Below are positions 38,701 through 45,923 of a stretch of 64,000 nt of DNA, piece by piece (within the stretch, counting starts at the first letter, position 1; each line of letters starts with the position of its first letter). The notes under the pieces are model-generated. The model was not told the DNA's origin. It saw only the letters and a list, made by a program, of their open reading frames with translations, and ran no database searches. The translations under genes and the position numbers were made by a program. The DNA comes from JABMMZ01 sp040386935 (GTDB lineage Bacteria; Bacteroidota; Bacteroidia; NS11-12g; UBA955), in assembly GCA_040386935.1 (NCBI GenBank), contig JAZKEQ010000014.1, positions 1 to 64,000 of the forward strand, in the 5' to 3' direction.

Positions 38701-40348
38701 GGATAGTTTTGTAGTTGAAAAAAACAGTGGAAGACGTTTTCCAGCCGGTACATGGCAATGTGTGGAGTACGGTAACTTACGCGACATGAATAACAACCTA
38801 GTGAAGAATGCTATTAATAACAGTGTTAAAAATCAGAAGTATTTTGATCCGTCTACTATTTCACCAAATGGAGGTCAATATTTATTGAAATTTACAGATG
38901 TTGCGAGTGGTTGCCCTGTAACGGATAGTACCATTGTTAATGTCAATGGATTGCCAAAAGTTGATATTCTTAATAATGATTCCATTTGCTCAAGTGCAGG
39001 ATTGTTACAATTGATAAGCAATTGGCCTGTAAATGACCCGGATGGTGCATGGTCAGGTCAGTTTGTAACCGGAGATAAGTTCGATCCTTCATTGAGTCCT
39101 AAGACTAAACAATACGAAGGCAGCTACCGCGTATTTTATTCTTATACTAACCCAACGACAAAATGTACGAATAAAGATTCACATGATATAATCATCCAAA
39201 GTCAACCTGAAGTGAAGATTGTAAGTGCTAAACCATACCAACAGTGTGAGAACGATGTATATACCCCTGAAGCTACTAAAAGCTGGGCAAACTCAACTAC
39301 CTGGTCAGGTGCAGGCGATGGCACTGTCGTTAGTCCTAAATCATTGGCTACAGTTTACAGGTATGGCATACAAGACACTGTAATAGGTAATGTCCTATTA
39401 ACCATTACAACTGATAAAGAAGGTATTTGCCCTCAGGCGACTGATAACACCCTATTGATATTTGAACCTATTCCGCAATTCACTATGCCGATAGGTCCTG
39501 ATGCTTGTGAACCTGCGGTACTTGACTTTACAGTGAATGTAAGCAAACCTTACAACTCACCAAACCTTAGATACTCATGGGATTTTGGTCAGGGTCAAAC
39601 TATGGACTTAACTACCAATGGCAGTCCTACAGGTATTAAATACGATACTGCAAACCGCAATGGATACAATGTGAAAATAACTGTACACAATCAGTGGGGT
39701 ACTCAGCCTAATCAAGTGTGCAGTACTCCAATGGATTTACCTGCTTATGTTGGGGTATGGCCTCAACCTAAAGCAAATTTTACGAGTGATCCTGCATCTT
39801 ACACAACTGTTGCTTTCCCTAAGTTCAAGTTTTTCAATAAAACAAAAGCCGCTTTCGGTCCATTGAGTTACTACTGGAACTTTGGCAATCCAGATCCTAA
39901 TGACACAACTAATACCAGCATCGAAGAGAACCCTATACACCTCTATCCTGCTGATACCGTAAAATATTATGTATTGTTAAAATCAGAGTACACTTATTAC
40001 GACCGTAAAGAAGGCATTTCTACTACCTGCTGGGACACCATCAGTCAACCAAGAGAAATAAGACCTGATGTAACAGTATTTGTACCAACAGCTTTCAGTC
40101 CTGAAGGTACGGGCCCAAGAAAGAATAACGTATTCAATGCCGTTGTAAACGGTGAAAAAACTTTCCATATCGAAGTATTTAACCGTTGGGGTGAATTGTT
40201 ATGGCAAAGTGATAACAAATACGATACATGGGATGGCAAGTTCAAAGACTCAGATTGCCAGCAAGATGTATATGTTTGGGTTGTAAAAGTAACTGCTTAT
40301 GACGGTGAGAAGTATGAGTATGAAGGCACAGTCAGCTTATTGAGATAA
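35747..40348 (+). CDS. 1533-residue secreted protein with gliding-motility-associated C-terminal domain (T9SS type B)
   Basis: A giant exported protein starting at TTG (TTGAAACCT) with signal peptide RIIPLIALLFFSLLPKT. The N-terminal ~450 residues are cysteine-rich, with repeated Cys pairs. The middle consists of repeated Ig/PKD-like beta domains, recognisable by recurring DTI-x-V, NPLP and C-x-x-D-T strand patterns. Residues ~1445-1533 (FVPTAFSPEGTG ... FNRWGELLWQSDNKYDTWDG) form the CHU_C/gliding-motility type B sorting domain. It is probably a surface adhesin or matrix protein. No catalytic motif seen. An imperfect -7 box (TATACTTG) lies ~65 bp upstream. Confidence 0.9.
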   Translation: MKPTRIIPLIALLFFSLLPKTMKSCDVINGSDVVYRHLGGYTYHIKFILYHQCVCKLGIMPKFTLSCNGNIIPIVPPRTSIRDITPICSSGQPPCTNGGGSGGRFGIEEHIFEDTIDFSASPYNAFLTGGCCEVYARVAQPWGLIGTTTSTTTYGGEAMMNLCNIGKKGNNSPTLSNIPITFICCNQTFSFNNGIYDNIDGDSLSFELTEPLSSTFGPVTWNAPLSKDIPLTPFCGKPGIVNCNPLPNAKPPRGFYFDKATGDMIVTPVDCNESGPVAIKINEYRKDSATRQWIHLGFTRRDIFVTVVRCPNNNPPQIIGKNPTPVCEGNKICFIIDTKDEMYLPNQTVPDTVNLSWNYGIPGATFSIIDPNAREKQAEFCWQTKIGDARDFAYQFTAIAKDDACPRPATTVRGFRVIVKPKAQSKRIYEVLDCGKLRFTSYPKDTVNFKGTYTYEWTIRDSTNAGVIYKKSFSKRDSFKFRRGGKYIITHQINNIPINCPTFYTDTVVIPPVLDVELAFGKDTFVCAGDSIKLKPMISYGYKPYKYHWESPLGVHNAKDTFPAFGIKPTFSTSIMLKVTDIHKCEDRDTIKVHYQPLPVVNIGPDKRICTYQSVTLDAQNDDTMRYYWQPDGDSTRLKTVNVAGKYFVKVIDHLACFKIDTMQLFVNDTVVAIAKPDREICILDTLKVKAQRRPKGFSRQFTWTDLNTGLMAASDSAFTIKITQQALRKYDLYLRVTQGGVICEDRDTLIITVNPLPTFKFAGLPPRCFTDGAINLTQKEVALAMPGNQPVRYFQKFKKPSWVTGGPIGSAPYIYDYPKFITNDKVPNTGLRDTICYDYRDAKGCYNTDCKPIRLNPNPDVKVNDGIFCQRAGKIDLDKLAVIPFNKVGGIQSWRCIEVPSTSGVDPDAIIEQDNSVIPAKYYMDPGVEGENQKTGDYFLEYCFKNPSTSCQRCDTTRVTVVRLPEIQFDPIPNQCINYPLLALDSFVVEKNSGRRFPAGTWQCVEYGNLRDMNNNLVKNAINNSVKNQKYFDPSTISPNGGQYLLKFTDVASGCPVTDSTIVNVNGLPKVDILNNDSICSSAGLLQLISNWPVNDPDGAWSGQFVTGDKFDPSLSPKTKQYEGSYRVFYSYTNPTTKCTNKDSHDIIIQSQPEVKIVSAKPYQQCENDVYTPEATKSWANSTTWSGAGDGTVVSPKSLATVYRYGIQDTVIGNVLLTITTDKEGICPQATDNTLLIFEPIPQFTMPIGPDACEPAVLDFTVNVSKPYNSPNLRYSWDFGQGQTMDLTTNGSPTGIKYDTANRNGYNVKITVHNQWGTQPNQVCSTPMDLPAYVGVWPQPKANFTSDPASYTTVAFPKFKFFNKTKAAFGPLSYYWNFGNPDPNDTTNTSIEENPIHLYPADTVKYYVLLKSEYTYYDRKEGISTTCWDTISQPREIRPDVTVFVPTAFSPEGTGPRKNNVFNAVVNGEKTFHIEVFNRWGELLWQSDNKYDTWDGKFKDSDCQQDVYVWVVKVTAYDGEKYEYEGTVSLLR

Positions 40349-40368
40349 CAAGAATACAGTTAATCTCC

Positions 40369-41403
40369 CTATCCCTTTTTTAAAGTAAAACCAAAAGTAG
40401 TACCCTCACCTACTGTACTTCGTACATTGATAATTTGGTGATGTGCTTCGATGATATGTTTGACTATAGAAAGCCCCAAACCAGTTCCTCCGCTATTGCG
40501 TGAACGGCTACGATCGGTTCTGTAAAAGCGCTCGAATAAACGCGGTAAATGTTCTGATTCAATTCCTTCCCCATCATCTGAAACCTCGATGAGGATATTC
40601 TTATCCATATCGTAAAATCCCAGCAAGGTATTACCACCCTCTTTGCCATAGTTAATCGCATTGGCTATCAGGTTATTCAACACTTGTCTTATTCTGTCCT
40701 TATCTGCCAAAACCTGAAATGGTTTATCGCAACCCTCTTTAATTTTCAATTTAATATTTCTGCGAGTTGCCATTACCGAATAAATATCAAATACTTCCTT
40801 AGTCAATTCACAGACATCAAAGGATTTATAATTCATTTCAAGATTGCCGCTTTCAAGCTTACTGATTTCAAGTAAATCATTGACAAGGGTGTTGAGTCTT
40901 TCGGCACTGGCTGCTGCTTTATTTAAAAAGGCAATATTAACTTCAGGGTCATTGATTGCACCTTCAAGCAATGTTTCTATATAACCCTGTATATTAAAGA
41001 TGGGTGTTTTTAATTCATGGGAAACGTTGCCAAGAAAATCTTTGCGATAGGTTTCCATAGCTTTCAACTGGGTTATCTCCTGTTTCTGGTCGTAGGCCCA
41101 TTGAATCACTTCTTCATTCACTCTTTTAATAGGATCGCTGGTACCTTCTAATAAAAAGCTTTCAGTTTTAAACTTGGTGGTTTTAAAATGGTGAATGGTT
41201 TTGTAGATGAGCTTTATTTTGCGATAAATAAAAACCTCAAGACCATAAAGAATGATTATAAAAGTAAGTGATGCAAATGAAAAGACTGAAATGAGGAACG
41301 AAAGAAATGGCACACTGAAAATAAAAAGGAAAGCACAAAAAATTACTGAAAGTATTATTGTGGTAAATAGCGCTATCCGCTCCGGTGTGGGGTTTCTAAT
41401 CAC
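40369..41403 (-). CDS. sensor histidine kinase, PhoR-like, with no periplasmic sensor domain
   Basis: A 344-residue kinase with two adjacent membrane helices (about 10-31 and 33-58) and almost no loop between them, so it is of the intramembrane-sensing type. A short linker leads to HisKA with His129 in NVSHELKTP and then HATPase: N-box NLIANAINYG, G1 DDGEGIE, G2 GGTGLGLSIV. It starts at GTG, overlapping the response regulator stop by 4 nt (GTGA). The signal is unknown. Confidence 0.93.
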   Translation of the reverse strand: MIRNPTPERIALFTTIILSVIFCAFLFIFSVPFLSFLISVFSFASLTFIIILYGLEVFIYRKIKLIYKTIHHFKTTKFKTESFLLEGTSDPIKRVNEEVIQWAYDQKQEITQLKAMETYRKDFLGNVSHELKTPIFNIQGYIETLLEGAINDPEVNIAFLNKAAASAERLNTLVNDLLEISKLESGNLEMNYKSFDVCELTKEVFDIYSVMATRRNIKLKIKEGCDKPFQVLADKDRIRQVLNNLIANAINYGKEGGNTLLGFYDMDKNILIEVSDDGEGIESEHLPRLFERFYRTDRSRSRNSGGTGLGLSIVKHIIEAHHQIINVRSTVGEGTTFGFTLKKG

Positions 41404-42086
41404 ACTTCAAATTTATAGCCTACACCTTTAATTGTTTGTATAAAATTATCATCTAATTTTTCGCGGATTTTTCTGATGTGAACATCAATGGTTCTGTCCA
41501 CTACCAGTACATCATCGCCCCAAATTGATTCTAATATTTGTTCTCTTGTAAATACTTTTCCGGGTTTGCTGGCTAATAAAGAAAGCAATTCAAACTCTTT
41601 TTTAGGGAATTGCAATACTTTTCCAAGGTAAGTAATAGAAAATGACTCTCTATCAATTTTAAGATCCGGGAACTCCATTTTACCTGTATTGACAGTATCG
41701 GTATGATTGCGTCTCAGAATGGCCTTTAATCTTGAAATAAGGACCCTTGGTTTGATGGGCTTGATGATATAATCATCCGCTCCTGCTTCAAATCCTGCCA
41801 ATTCGCTGAATTCTTCACCTCTGGCTGTCAAAAAAATAAGAGGCGTACTTTTCAATTGTGGCAAAGCTTTGATCTGGCGGCATGCTTCAATACCATCCAT
41901 TTCAGGCATCATCACATCCATCAGAATAATATCCGGTTTTATTTTTGAGGCAATTTGTATGGCTTCTTTACCATTCATTGCTGCTACCACTGTAAAGTTT
42001 TCTTTCTTTAAATTGTAACTTAACAGTTCGATGATGTCAATTTCATCATCAACTATTAATATTTTGTAAGATGTTTGTAATGCCAT
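41400..42086 (-). CDS. response regulator, OmpR/PhoB family
   Basis: A 228-residue two-domain regulator. The receiver has the acidic pocket DDE at 13-15, the phospho-acceptor Asp57 in ILMDVMMPEMDG and Lys in IIKPIKPR. The C-terminal winged-helix domain has REQILESIWGDDVLVVDRTI followed by HIRKIREKLDD. It is translationally coupled to the PhoR-like kinase downstream. Bacteroidota PhoB-like pairs often control phosphate starvation, but no phosphate gene is next to it here. Confidence 0.93.
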   Translation of the reverse strand: MALQTSYKILIVDDEIDIIELLSYNLKKENFTVVAAMNGKEAIQIASKIKPDIILMDVMMPEMDGIEACRQIKALPQLKSTPLIFLTARGEEFSELAGFEAGADDYIIKPIKPRVLISRLKAILRRNHTDTVNTGKMEFPDLKIDRESFSITYLGKVLQFPKKEFELLSLLASKPGKVFTREQILESIWGDDVLVVDRTIDVHIRKIREKLDDNFIQTIKGVGYKFEV

Positions 42087-42151
42087 TATAATTTTGGTTC
42101 AAAACAACTACTTAAAACTCAATAAAAAATTAATCTAATGTTAAATTATTA

Positions 42152-43375
42152 TTATTGAAAGAGTTCCTCAAGTTTGCGTTCCAACTCTTCTCCTCTCAGG
42201 TTTTTAGCTATTATTTTCCCGTCTTTATCAATTAAAATAGTGGACGGGATAGATGAAATCTTATACATTTTAGCGGGTGCGCTGCCCCAGTACTTCAAGT
42301 CGCTCACGTGTTTCCAGCCCAGTCCTAGTGATATAATTGAGTTTTTCCATGCAGATTCTTCTTTATCGAGCGATACACCCAATATTTCAAAACCCTTTTC
42401 GCTGAATCTGCTGTAAACGCGCTTAACATTAGGAAATTCGTTTATACATGGTCGGCACCAACTGGCCCAAAAATCGATTAATACCACCTTACCCCTTAAA
42501 TCTGACAGTTTTAAACTATCTCCATTGGGCGTTGGCAGGTAAATCTCAGGAGCCATGGCTCCAATATCTAATAACTTATTGTTATCGTAATATTCTTTTA
42601 AATCTTTATAATAAATGGTTTTAAGCTCTGTGGGAGACATTTTATCCATGATTTTCTTAACATCCGCTGCTTTTTGTTCTTCAATAAAATTATAGAATAC
42701 GAAATAACCTTCAAGACCAGAAGAATTCAGCAGTTCAGCCTGAATATTGGCCCTCATCTGTTTTTGTTTATTGTCGTATTGAAATTGATACTCCTGCATT
42801 TTCATCGGATCTTGTTCAGAATAGATTTGTTGCTCAAGTACACCTAATTCGCTGTATAGGGTGCTATGCATTTTAATAAAGTTGTATAACCTCACTGATT
42901 TTTCTGAATGAACACCTGTAATTGAATAGTCCATTGCATTGGTTTCAGCTGTGATATTAATAACAACATTTAGTACAGCTCCATTTTCAATGATCAGCGG
43001 CACAGCCGTATTTTTTGAATGCTGGAGATAAGCAATACAAGGCTCTGCAATGGTTTTTTGGATACTGAAATTACCTTCAGCATCAGTAGTTACTGAATCT
43101 ATTAAAGTATATTCAGTTGAACGAAAGCGATTGAGGACTATCAAATGGTTTTTAAACCCTGTGAGTTTCCCGGTAATTTTAAATGTTACTTTTCCAGCAA
43201 CAGGTTTTACACCCGGTTTCGGTTTCGCTGCAGCGCTTGATTTGGCAACTGAAGGTTTTGTTCCTGTTGTTGTTTTGGCTTGAGTAGGTTTAGGTTTCGC
43301 AGCAGGTTTTGTTTGTGCCTGAGCTATCGTAGAAAGTATAACAAACAGAAGTGAGAGGCTGAGGGTCTTGAACAT
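42152..43375 (-). CDS. TlpA family disulfide reductase with DUF4369-like domain
   Basis: A 407-residue exported protein with signal peptide MFKTLSLSLLFVILSTIAQA. A Lys/Pro/Ala-rich linker (about 22-70) is followed by a DUF4369-like beta domain (FKITGKLTGFKN) and a C-terminal thioredoxin domain with FWASWCRPCINEFPNVKR. Such proteins are envelope thiol oxidoreductases. ATG 43375 is chosen: a TTG nine bases upstream lies inside the -7 box TAAATTTG. The linker is longer and more basic than usual. Single gene downstream of gmhB. Confidence 0.9.
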   Translation of the reverse strand: MFKTLSLSLLFVILSTIAQAQTKPAAKPKPTQAKTTTGTKPSVAKSSAAAKPKPGVKPVAGKVTFKITGKLTGFKNHLIVLNRFRSTEYTLIDSVTTDAEGNFSIQKTIAEPCIAYLQHSKNTAVPLIIENGAVLNVVINITAETNAMDYSITGVHSEKSVRLYNFIKMHSTLYSELGVLEQQIYSEQDPMKMQEYQFQYDNKQKQMRANIQAELLNSSGLEGYFVFYNFIEEQKAADVKKIMDKMSPTELKTIYYKDLKEYYDNNKLLDIGAMAPEIYLPTPNGDSLKLSDLRGKVVLIDFWASWCRPCINEFPNVKRVYSRFSEKGFEILGVSLDKEESAWKNSIISLGLGWKHVSDLKYWGSAPAKMYKISSIPSTILIDKDGKIIAKNLRGEELERKLEELFQ

Positions 43376-43381
43376 ATAATG

Positions 43382-43389
43382 CAAATTTA
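43382..43389 (-). promoter_or_regulatory. -7 box (TAAATTTG) of the TlpA gene, near-leaderless
   Basis: Minus-strand exact TAnnTTTG located between the gmhB stop and the TlpA ATG, 6 nt before the start codon. Confidence 0.55.
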
Positions 43390-43390
43390 A

Positions 43391-43891
43391 TCAAATGTCT
43401 TGAATACGGTGTATTTCTTTTATCAATAGACTTATTTTATCGGTATTAGGTTGTACCAGTACACCTTTTACATTCACTTTTTCTGCCGCTTCCATATCCC
43501 TAGGTGTATCTCCCAGCATTATTGAACGATTAATATCAATATTATACTTCGCGATGGCCTTCTCCAGCATCACTGAATCGGGTTTTCTACAAATACAATT
43601 ACCATTGAGCGGGTGATGTGAACAGAAAAATATTTCCTGAATAACTGCACCTTTGGCTTTGCAGGCATTCAATAATACATCATGAAAGGTGTGCAATTCA
43701 TCGATTGTATATAATTGCTTATCAATTCCGCCCTGATTAGTGATAACGAAAACTAAAAACCCATGCTGATTGGCTATTTGTATGCATTCAACAGCATCAG
43801 GCAACAACTCGAAATCTTCAATCTTTGTCACATAATCGCCTAATTCGCGATTCAATACTCCGTCTCTGTCGAAAAAAATTGCTTTATTCAT
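43391..43891 (-). CDS. gmhB: D-glycero-D-manno-heptose 1,7-bisphosphate 7-phosphatase-like HAD hydrolase
   Basis: A 166-residue HAD-IIIA phosphatase. Motif I is FFDRDGVLNRE (nucleophile Asp and acid Asp), motif II VITNQGG and motif III/IV MLGDTPRDMEAA. The GmhB zinc-binding loop CSHHPLNGNCICRKPD is complete. It removes the 7-phosphate during ADP-heptose synthesis for LPS, which fits the GT9 enzyme elsewhere in the window. ATG 43891 is chosen over a TTG one codon upstream. Histidinol-phosphate phosphatase is the main alternative. Confidence 0.88.
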   Translation of the reverse strand: MNKAIFFDRDGVLNRELGDYVTKIEDFELLPDAVECIQIANQHGFLVFVITNQGGIDKQLYTIDELHTFHDVLLNACKAKGAVIQEIFFCSHHPLNGNCICRKPDSVMLEKAIAKYNIDINRSIMLGDTPRDMEAAEKVNVKGVLVQPNTDKISLLIKEIHRIQDI

Positions 43892-43964
43892 CAAATCTGA
43901 TTTTTACAGCTACAAAATAAATACTATTTTGCAGCGTTCAACCATTTTAACTCCAAAAACTATT

Positions 43965-44690
43965 TTGTCTGACTATATCGTCATAATCCCTACCTACAAC
44001 GAAAAAGAAAATGCAGAAGCAATTGTACGAAAAACCCTTTCACTACTACCTTCTTTTGATATTTTGATTGTGGATGATAATTCTCCTGACGGCACTGCCG
44101 GTATCATCAAAAAACTACAGACAGAATTCGGTCAACGCTTACATTTACTTGAAAGAAAAGAAAAAAATGGATTAGGCACAGCCTATATAGCCGGATTTAA
44201 ATGGTGTCTTGAGAGACCCTACAACTACATATTTGAAATGGATGCCGACTTTTCACACAATCCGGAAGATTTACCTGCATTACTTAAAGCATGTGAACAG
44301 GATGGAGCCGGCTTATCAATTGGTTCAAGATATTTAACCGGAGTAAATGTTGTAAACTGGCCAATGAGTCGTGTGATTATGAGTTATTATGCCAGTGCTT
44401 ATGTGCGTCTGATAACAGGCCTGAAAGTACGCGATGCTACAGCAGGCTTTGTTTGCTATACACGAAAAACACTTGAAACAATAGAACTTGATAAAATTAA
44501 ATTCAAAGGATATGCTTTTCAAATAGAAATGAAGTTCAAAGCATTTCTTGCTAATATAAAAATACTGGAAGTTCCCATCATATTTACTGACAGAACAAAA
44601 GGCACTTCTAAAATGAGTAAAAAAATATTCAGAGAGGCTTTCTTTGGTGTGATAGAGTTAAAATTGAAAAGTTTTTTCAGAAAAAAATGA
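43965..44690 (+). CDS. polyprenol-phosphate glycosyltransferase, GT2 (DPM1-like)
   Basis: A GT2 enzyme of the dolichyl-phosphate mannosyltransferase type that transfers a sugar from a nucleotide donor to polyprenol phosphate. Motifs: VIIPTYNEKENAEAI, VDDNSPDGT, EMDADFSHNPEDL and the later GYAFQIEMKFKA. No C-terminal membrane helices. The start is uncertain: TTG 43965 gives the family-like N-terminus SDYIVIIPTYNE, while TTG 43929 falls in a -7-like TATTTTG. It overlaps pdxH by 4 nt (ATGA). Confidence 0.88.
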   Translation: MSDYIVIIPTYNEKENAEAIVRKTLSLLPSFDILIVDDNSPDGTAGIIKKLQTEFGQRLHLLERKEKNGLGTAYIAGFKWCLERPYNYIFEMDADFSHNPEDLPALLKACEQDGAGLSIGSRYLTGVNVVNWPMSRVIMSYYASAYVRLITGLKVRDATAGFVCYTRKTLETIELDKIKFKGYAFQIEMKFKAFLANIKILEVPIIFTDRTKGTSKMSKKIFREAFFGVIELKLKSFFRKK

Positions 44691-45331
44691 CAGATAAAAT
44701 GAACATTTCTGAATTGAGAAAAGATTACCGGCTGAAAGAATTGCTGGAAAAAGACATCAACCCAAATCCCATTGAACAATTCAATCAATGGTTTGATGAA
44801 GCGCTAAATGCACAAATCACCGAGCCCAATGCCATGTGCTTGAGCACGGTTCATAACAATAAACCCAGCAATCGCATCGTCTTATTAAAAGAGGTAAAAG
44901 ACAATGGATTTGTTTTCTTTACCAATTATAAGAGCGACAAAGGCAAAGCAATCGATCAAAATCCAAACGTGGCACTCAATTTTGTTTGGCTTGAGCTGGA
45001 AAGACAAGTGAGAATTGAAGGAGTAGCCACAAAAGTAAGTGCTGAAGAAAGCATCGCCTATTTCAACAGCCGACCGTTGGGAAGTCGTCTCGGTGCTATC
45101 GTCAGCAACCAAAGTGAGATGATTACCGGTAGAGAGGTTCTAGAGAATCGCCTAAAAAAATTGGAAGTACAATATGCCGATGCTACACCTGAAAAACCTG
45201 AGTACTGGGGTGGTTATATTGTACAACCAACAATGATAGAATTTTGGCAGGGACGCAGCAACCGCCTGCACGACAGATTGGTTTACAATCACGTTAACGG
45301 GAGCTGGACAATCAGTCGATTAAGCCCCTAA
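44687..45331 (+). CDS. pdxH: pyridoxamine 5'-phosphate oxidase
   Basis: A 214-residue FMN enzyme that oxidises pyridoxine/pyridoxamine 5'-phosphate to PLP. Typical features: LRKDYRLKELLEKDINPNPI, PNAMCLSTVHNNKPSNRIVL with LLKEVKDNGFVFFTNYKSDK, then YFNSRPLGSRLGAIVSNQS. The C-terminal IEFWQGRSNRLHDRL and closing RLSP are the family end. The ATG is within the preceding glycosyltransferase stop, so the two are translationally coupled. Confidence 0.97.
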   Translation: MTDKMNISELRKDYRLKELLEKDINPNPIEQFNQWFDEALNAQITEPNAMCLSTVHNNKPSNRIVLLKEVKDNGFVFFTNYKSDKGKAIDQNPNVALNFVWLELERQVRIEGVATKVSAEESIAYFNSRPLGSRLGAIVSNQSEMITGREVLENRLKKLEVQYADATPEKPEYWGGYIVQPTMIEFWQGRSNRLHDRLVYNHVNGSWTISRLSP

Positions 45332-45396
45332 TTCCTTTTTTGGTGCGATATATAGCATTATTAATAAAACAAATAAGATTTTCCGTTTCTTATATT

Positions 45397-45404
45397 TAAT
45401 TTTG
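45397..45404 (+). promoter_or_regulatory. -7 box (TAATTTTG) of the bacilliredoxin gene
   Basis: Exact TAnnTTTG, 26 nt before ATG 45431. No clear -33 element. Confidence 0.5.
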
Positions 45405-45430
45405 CAGTTCAATATTTAAAAATCATTTAT

Positions 45431-45847
45431 ATGCCATATCCAGAAATGTTAGTATCTCCAATGAGAGCAGAACTTACGAATGTAGGATTCACAGAATTAA
45501 AAACATCGGAAGAAGTAACAGGAACACTTCCTACTGTAAAAGGAACCACTTTATTGGTTGTTAATTCAGTATGCGGTTGTGCTGCAGGTGCAGCCCGTCC
45601 GGGAATTATCCGTTCATTAGCCAATGATAAAACACCGGATAATCTGTTAACTGTATTTGCAGGCCAGGACCTGGATGCAGTTGCTGAAGCCAGAGGTTTT
45701 ATGCTGCCTTACCCGCCATCATCACCATCAGTTGCCCTATTTAAAGACGGAGAATTGGTTCACTTTGTACAACGTCTTGACATAGAAGGTCACACAGCTG
45801 ATCAGGTATCAGAAAATCTAAAAGCGGCTTACAACCAATTTTGTTAA
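45431..45847 (+). CDS. bacilliredoxin, BrxA/BrxB family
   Basis: A 138-residue thioredoxin-fold protein with the CGC active site in LVVNSVCGCAAGAARPG. In Firmicutes this family removes bacillithiol from proteins. In Bacteroidota the same family is common, and whether its partner thiol is bacillithiol depends on bshA/B/C genes not seen here. Full length, with FMLPYPPSSPSVALFKDGEL near the C-terminus. Ended by the terminator at 45871-45898. Confidence 0.92.
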   Translation: MPYPEMLVSPMRAELTNVGFTELKTSEEVTGTLPTVKGTTLLVVNSVCGCAAGAARPGIIRSLANDKTPDNLLTVFAGQDLDAVAEARGFMLPYPPSSPSVALFKDGELVHFVQRLDIEGHTADQVSENLKAAYNQFC

Positions 45848-45870
45848 TCCTTTAAAAAAGTTCTTTATAG

Positions 45871-45898
45871 AAAAAGCCCTCTTTCGGAGGGCTTTTTT
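45871..45898. terminator. bidirectional terminator between the bacilliredoxin gene and pckA
   Basis: Stem AAAAAGCCCTC / GAGGGCTTTTTT with a 5-nt loop, between convergent genes; A and T runs support both directions. Confidence 0.88.
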
Positions 45899-45923
45899 AT
45901 TGTTGTATAAATTGTAATTCGGA

